From NCBI GenBank assembly GCA_017654735.1, contig JADPYG010000088.1, positions 1,550,001-1,614,000 on the forward strand: a stretch of DNA of 64,000 nucleotides, read 5' to 3'. The translations under genes and the position numbers were made by a program. Shown piece by piece: positions 58,196 through 64,000 of the stretch. Source of the stretch: Vishniacozyma victoriae (Eukaryota; Basidiomycota; Tremellomycetes; Tremellales; Bulleribasidiaceae). The notes beneath the pieces are model-generated. The model was not told the origin of the DNA. It ran no database searches and saw only the letters and a list, made by a program, of their open reading frames with translations. The first letter of the stretch is position 1, and every line of letters begins with the position of its first letter.

Positions 58196-60255
58196 TCACA
58201 ACATCGACTCGACCTTCGAGAACCACCGTTCAGTTTGCTCACCCCCTCCCACTCTCTCTTCGACTCTCGTCAGATGCCTTCTCGTCGGACGTGGACTAAT
58301 CGTAGTCTTGATGGACGACTCTACGATAGTCACCACTGGTTTAGCAGGGGTCTCATCGCTAGCAGTACTGGCCAAGCTTTCTCGAGTCGAGGGGCCATCG
58401 GCGAAGAATTGGAAGATATCAAAGTTGTCACCTTCTTCGACGTTCTCGCTAGGCGTCGCCAGAGCCCGGATGGGGTCGTGATCAGGTTCATCTTCGGCCA
58501 GATGAGGCATTGGGACGTCGAGAGTTGATGTAGATGCTGACTAGGTGTCAGCGTCGTTTAGGTGGCTGCAATATACCTTTTTGCTGCGGAAGATCCTCCG
58601 GGCAGTCCATGCTGCTTTTGCACCCTACCAGTTAGAACACAAAATCTATCGGCAAACCAACACCTACATTTCGTAAACAAGGATCCACCAAGATCATCAA
58701 CTGCTCATCAGCTTCTGGTACACTCGTGGTCATTGCCACATACAAGGGCAAATACAAGACCCCTACCACCGTAGAGGAAGGTAAAGATACAGTATAATCG
58801 CCAATCAGTCGCGGTCTTGACACCCCCATGAGTAGTCAGATAGATGTCGGGTACTATCATCAGTACTGATCATTCTGAAGTGACATACCAGTATGGAGGA
58901 TATTGACAATGATCAACGCGACAGGATACGCGGAAACCCTCACCACCACGCCCAAAAGCTTGGAATGAAGCTGATTCAAAGAAGCCATCTGCGGATACTG
59001 ACTCGCCGCTTCACTAGTTGCGAAACTACTAAATCGAGTCGAGAACTTTCTCACAGCCGCCAAGATGGGTGAAGCAGGATGGCGTAAACCATCGATGTGT
59101 GAATGGTGGGCTGGTGCAGGTGCTCCTGGGTGACCGGAGCCGAATGGATCCGAGAATTGAGGTCGGTCCTTCTCACTCTCGCCAACATCTGGAAGTGCAG
59201 CCAGACGTCTTGGAGTGGCTAGTGGTGACTGCGGACAAAGAGTGTCTTGGGAGTCGACGTTGATTGTCAAGCCCGCCAGAGCGAGCCGAGAACCTTTACG
59301 GCCTTGTCGCCATAGATGGAATACCAGCTTATCATCAGCTTTGTTCGCGTGATAGTACGTACGATGGCGACGAAGATAGTAGCTACAAGTGCACTAAGGC
59401 ATTGCCAGATGTACTACTTGTCAGCTCATTCAACCGGAGTGAACTCACGAAGTCAACAAAGTATCGTACAACTTTCAGTTTCTTATCCGGAACTGGTCGT
59501 GAGCTCACTCTCCCGACTCTACAGCGATTTGTATACCTTGTTTGAACCAGCTGCTAATGAGCTGAAGACCAACAAACCAAGAAGGACTTACCAGAAAGAG
59601 TTGTTGGAGTTTCCCCTTGATGTGTTCTTTCCGAAATGTCCCAGTATGGTAGGTATCAGAATCACTCCAAAGCCCAGGAGGATCGATAAGCCGATATACC
59701 ATCTCTCGAGGTCTATCCCGTCAGCAAGCGGCGCTAAGCAGTTGAAGGGGACTTGCGCCATTTCTTCGGATTGACATTGAAGACGATAGTGAGGCCCAGA
59801 TTGATTGCAATACAGGCGCAGAGGTAATTGATCCTTGCCATCAGTCCCTGCAAGCATACTGTGACCTACGCAGCCATAGTCCCAAACAATGAGAACATTC
59901 CAATAGAGCATGCGACTTCACCAGGCACATACACCGGCCACTACTCGTCAGCTCGTTCGACATCTCTGACATACAGCATGGAAGAGAGCGATCCAAGCCG
60001 AGTCATATCCGATTTCTAGAACCATAACACAAAGCAGCAACCTAAAGGAAATACGGTCGAGATGGTGTCGGGCTGTCGGGGCATAGTAGATCCAAGCAGT
60101 AACGATTATAATGATGACACAGACGACAAGCGAGATTGTCGACATGATACGAGCGGAGAGTGAGAGTCGCTACACATGAGCTCATGACTTGATATGAGAG
60201 CACTCACTCTCAAATCCTCAAATGTGAATACCGACTGAGAAGTCATTTTCGACAT
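58196..60255 (-). CDS. Seven-transmembrane receptor, fungal GPCR (Git3/cAMP-receptor-like)
   Basis: Multi-exon minus-strand gene. Helices seen in order: ISLVVCVIIIIVTAWIYY, RISFRLLLCVMVLEIGYD, ACSIGMFSLFGTMAA with INYLCACIAINLGLTIVF, WYIGLSILLGFGVILIPTIL, CLSALVATIFVAIV, RVSAYPVALIIVNILHTG and VVGVLYLPLYVAM. A long cytosolic loop between helices 5 and 6 (about 59275-58985) and a Ser/Thr-rich acidic tail ending at 58196 fit a G-protein-coupled receptor. I chose ATG 60255 (MSKMTSQSVFTFEDL); ATGs at 60342 and 60246 are also in frame. Joins around 59735-59790 (after FNVNPKKWRK) are unsettled. The family resembles fungal nutrient or cAMP-type receptors; the ligand is unknown. Confidence 0.65.
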
Positions 60256-61094
60256 CTTCACCTCGTCAGATATCTCTGGAAAGCGCATAGAGTACCGGTA
60301 CGAGTGATGTTGTATGGAAGTCGGTACATGTAAACGACCCACTCTCGATTCTCTTCGTTTGAGCTAGATCTTGGATCAGCCAAGTATGATCTTGTCCCGG
60401 TTCCTAGTAAATTGCGGGTGACGAATCACGCTAATAGTCAGTGTCGCAAGATCTTGATGTATAGATTGTAGTCGGCGCCGGCCGAAGGTCTGGACTTACT
60501 GATATTGCCCAGATTTGCAGTGGGGACGAGGTGGATGAAAAGGTCAAAGTGGTCAGTGCGCGTATGGAGCGGCGGAGGAGATTCAGTAAATTCACTCCGG
60601 CCTAAACCCCCAGGTCTCACCTCTCCCCCGCAATCGTCCTAACAGATTACACCCTTTTGGTCAATCAGGCGCTAAGCTCGAAAATGTACCGAACAGTCGG
60701 TGTGGAGACAATTGATCTCGCTGAACATTCAGCTTGTGCATTCACGAAGTGAGGGGTGGAAGCGGAGAAGTCAGGATAAGATTCGGGTCCCAGCAAATGT
60801 GAATCCGACAAATTGATCGAACCCGCGACTGACGATCACGCGACTTATTTCTCGATTTGTCTAGACTTAGCAGGTGCGGGTATGCGTGGGGAGCATGGAT
60901 CCTGGAGATCCGATACTCCGGCGGCCGTATCATGAAATTGAACAATGCATGAGAGGGTGCTGGGTTGAAGCACACCTACCTACTCTATGTGTTCCCCCAC
61001 TTAGCTACTCTAGATCTGCCTCCACTTTTGACTACCATAAGGTCAATGATCATCCCTGCGTCGATTAGCGCACTCTATCATCCATAGACCAGTA
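60256..61094. promoter_or_regulatory. Divergent promoter region of the GPCR and cullin-4 genes, about 840 bp
   Basis: Gene-free stretch between two divergent start codons. Short open frames here are unconvincing. I saw no repeat or RNA gene. Expected to hold both promoters and possibly extra 5' GPCR coding sequence up to 60342. Confidence 0.45.
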
Positions 61095-64000
61095 ATGAGC
61101 GCTGCATTTTCGCAGTACAGGCCCAGTGTCAACGCCCATACCGACTTCCTGAACCCCGGAGGTGATAGTGGTGGTAACAAGGGCAAAGATATCCGAGTGA
61201 TAAGCCTCAAACCAAAGAGTGAGTGCTTGTTCTGAACATCGTTGACAATTCCAGTCAAACATGTCGAGGACCCAATTCAAGGTGATCTCACCAATCTCAT
61301 CGAGTCCATCGGTCCGATTCTCAAAGGTCAGGCAGTCAAGCAATCTTACCACAACCTCTCGGCTGCTTGTCATCGGCTCGTTCTACCGCCTCATAACGCC
61401 GGACAGGAGCTTTATGGTCGTATCGAGCAGGATGTCGAGACGAGTCTAGTGGATCTGTCGAAGGGATGGCAGAGATTGATCATGGCTCGGGAACCAAATT
61501 TCCTGGGTCGATTTATTGAGGATTGGAGGGCTTGGGAGAAGAGAGTGGTGGGTGATGTGGGCCATGATATGATCAGTTCTGACAAATAGGAACTGCTATC
61601 TTCGATCTTTGTCTACCTGGATCGAATTCACGTCAGCGGAAACCTGCTGTCGATTAGGTAGGTTCACCTCTGTCCTGTGGAGCAGCACTGATATTAATAG
61701 GCAACTTGCTGTACAAGCATTCGCCCGCTCGGTCTGGGGTCAAGATATTATCAGGGGAAAGATCATCGACAGTATAATGACATGGGTCACCGAGGAACGT
61801 GTCTCTTCGAAGTAAGCTGCTGCCACTTCTTATTTATCAGAAAGCTCACAAACAGAACCAACGCCCCTCAAAGGCTTACGGTCATCTCAGTAGTGGATCT
61901 CACGAGACTCCTCGGTGTATTCGAAAGTATAAGCTCTCCCTACATCGGACTCGCCAATACGCACTTCAGCGAAGTTGCCGAGGTCAATATAATGAATGTA
62001 GAAGGCGGGAAGATGTCGCCAACTGGATACATTGAATGGGTTATGGAACAGGTTAAAGCTGAAGATGAACGGGCCAGGGTTACTATGAGTGCTGAAGTCG
62101 CTGGGCAGGTGGTCAACGTTGTCAGGGTTCAGGCTGGGTACAAGATGAGCAAGAGGATTGTATCGAGGGGTATGTCCCGACCTTCTCAGATGATTCCACG
62201 ATCGCTTACAACACAGCTCTGGAGGAAGCGATGCATCTATCGGACGGAGACGGGTTGAGTAGATTGTACGGCTTCTCGGTCGACGTACAGGTCTTTGGAG
62301 AGTTTGTTGAATGTCTGAAAACCAATGTCGAGGTCAGTTGATTCATCATGTCGCTAGGCAGAACTGAACAGCAGGGGCGATTGAAAAAGCTCATCTCTGA
62401 TCCAGCAAATGACTCCAAGATGATTGACGACACACTCGTCCTCAAGCGATTCGTCGATCGATCCATCGCCGAGTTGTTTGCCCGTGATGAAGAAGCTGCG
62501 GCACCAGTGAACGAACCAGCCGACAAGTCGGGATTGAAAGACGATGATGATGAGCACGAGCGAACGCCAGCGACCGTTGGGTTTAGTGAGGTCCAGCGAA
62601 AGTTGGAATTGGAGGACGCAGTCAGGAAAGGTTTCCGATCTGGAATGAGCAGTCGAGAAAATGCTCCGGCAGAATGGATAGGTATGTCAATGAAAAGGAG
62701 ATTGGGACTGATGAATAGCAAAACACCTGGATGCTGTCATGCGTCGTGGACAAGGTTCAGGTACAGAAGCCGAATTCGATAGTCAGCTTGAAGAGATTAT
62801 CGCCTTGATTGGGTTTACGCCTGATAAGGATGTATTCAAGGCTTTCTACTCTACTCAATTGGCCAAGCGATTGTTGCTCAACAAGAGTGCCAGTGATGAT
62901 ATGGAGAGGAACATGATCATCAAGCTACAGCAGGGTAAGCTTTCGTCGCTTGAGCGAGGAAATTGTCAGCTGACTCCGCAGAAATGGGAGAGGAGTTCAC
63001 GTCTGGAGATATCATGATGAAGGATCTACAGCTTTCAGAAACGTGAGCTGGCAGGGGTGTGACTCCGGAGCTGACAGTCAGTCTTGTGCGATCATACCAG
63101 ACGGCTCGGTCAAAGAACCCAGATGGATACAAAGATCCAGGGAATCTCACCGCCAATGTACTTACCGAATCAGCCTGGCCAGCGTAAGTTGCTTACCTCC
63201 TCATCGTGAGATCAACTGACGGCCAGATACCCCCAGCTCAAGGATGGCTGGAACTTCAAGCTTACACCGGAGCTGCAAAGCTCGATCGACGCTTTTACCG
63301 AGTGGTACGCTACACAGCATCGTAATCGGCAACTCTCTTGGCGACCTCAGCTGGGGACAGTGACGCTTACCGCCCGATTCGAGAGTGGTAAATACGAGAT
63401 TGGAGTGTCGCTCTTTCAGGCTATTGTGCTTCTACATTTCAACGACGATAATTCGCTAGATGTCAAGGAGATACAGGCCAGGACTGGTATTGGTGAGCTG
63501 TCTCCCTCCCGTTCAGAACAAGCTGATAGGACAGAACAGAAAGAGCTGGTACGAGTACTCCAGTCGCTATCGATGGGACGTAAGGGAACTCGAGTCTTGG
63601 TCAAGAAGCCCCCAGGAAAAGAAGTTGCCCCGACCGACATGTTCCTCTGGAACAAAGCCTTCAACTCGGATAGAATCAAATTCCGAATCAATCAAATCCA
63701 ACAGGACTTATCAGCCGAGGAAAGCAAGAAAACAAACGAGCAAGTCGCTATTGATCGAGTATCGGTCCTAGAGGCAACTATCGTCAGGATCATGAAGGGC
63801 CGAAAGACCTTGACTCTTCAGCTTTTGATTGATGCGGTTGTTAGTGATGTTAGTAAGAGGTTCCCGCCGGATGTTAAGGAAATGAAGAAGCGGGTCGAGA
63901 GTCTGATTGAGAGAGAGGTATGTCACCCACTTGTCGTCGAGGAGAGAGCTGACGAGATAGTTCCTGATGCGTGACGATGATGATCGGAACCTGTTGCATT
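61095..64000 (+). CDS. CUL4: Cullin-4, scaffold of CRL4 ubiquitin ligase (3' end cut by window)
   Basis: Scaffold joining DDB1-type adaptors to the Rbx1 RING for ubiquitin transfer in replication and chromatin control. Exons include 61095-61218, 61255-61547, 61590 onward; donors and acceptors continue in frame to the edge. N-terminal repeats: LTNLIESIGPILKGQAVK, ELLSSIFVYLDRIHVSGN, RLYGFSVDVQVFGEFVECLK. The cullin homology part has TPDKDVFKAFYSTQLAKRLL with LNKSASDD, LSWRPQLGTVTL, YEIGVSLFQAIVLLHFND, RVLVKKPPGKE and the neddylation segment LEATIVRIMKGRKTL. KKPPGKE and FRINQIQ favour cullin-4 over cullins 1 and 3. A last intron (63919-63960) leads to REFLMRDDDDRNLLH at the edge, so only the final few residues (normally ending YxA) are missing. 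The 39-nt intron after KTNVE is among the shortest here. Confidence 0.88.

Overview
The window is nuclear DNA of a basidiomycete yeast, most likely a tremellomycete of the Cryptococcus/Kwoniella type. The genes are densely packed on both strands and broken by many very short introns (about 40-60 nt, GT...CTGAC or CTAAT branch...AG). The recognisable proteins (Avl9, Pam16, Pex5, Utp12/Dip2, TFIIIA, Hst2, a single Mad3/Bub1 kinase, mL38, cullin-4) have ordinary fungal architectures. All exon joins given here were read by eye from splice signals and frame continuity, with no transcript data. The genus is an inference.

Layout. 3-1298: 3' end of a sterol-glucosyltransferase-like gene. 1729-4613: AP180-type endocytic adaptor. 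4931-11653: two tandem paralogues, each with two BRCT domains and C-terminal repeats. 11869-15714 (minus): AVL9 and PAM16. 16005-18580: PEX5. 18792-20859: a single-BRCT protein. 21277-25424: a Q-rich CxxC protein and, on the minus strand, a type II membrane protein. 26083-29292: UTP12. 29611-32663 (minus): a third two-BRCT repeat gene. 32897-38726: a CAK-like kinase, TFIIIA, a Rho GTPase and HST2. 39691-43307 (minus): two more BRCT genes, partly decayed, and a BRCT-like remnant. 43596-47597 (minus): BUB1. 48077-50948: a MOV10/SDE3-type helicase. 52268-56589: two unrecognised genes. 56948-58084: mL38. 58196-60255 (minus): a seven-helix receptor. 61095 to the right edge: cullin-4, cut by the window.

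The housekeeping genes cover endocytosis and secretion, peroxisomal and mitochondrial import, rRNA and 5S RNA synthesis, the spindle checkpoint and ubiquitin ligation. I see no operon-like logic among them.

The unusual content is a lineage-specific-looking BRCT family of six loci plus a remnant within about 38 kb. Members share an intron skeleton: a phase-0 intron between the first helix and the GG turn of each BRCT domain, and a phase-2 intron just after BRCT1. Three members (4931-7719, 8104-11653, 29611-32663) also carry two or three copies each, eight in total, of a C-terminal module of about 60-70 residues. I do not recognise this module. Each copy is split by a phase-0 intron at the same internal position. 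The tandem plus-strand pair looks intact, while the minus-strand members carry in-frame stops, so the family seems to be both expanding and decaying. This is the best candidate for an undescribed system here. Its function cannot be read from the sequence; BRCT domains suggest binding of phosphoproteins or a chromatin/DNA-damage role, which is inference only.
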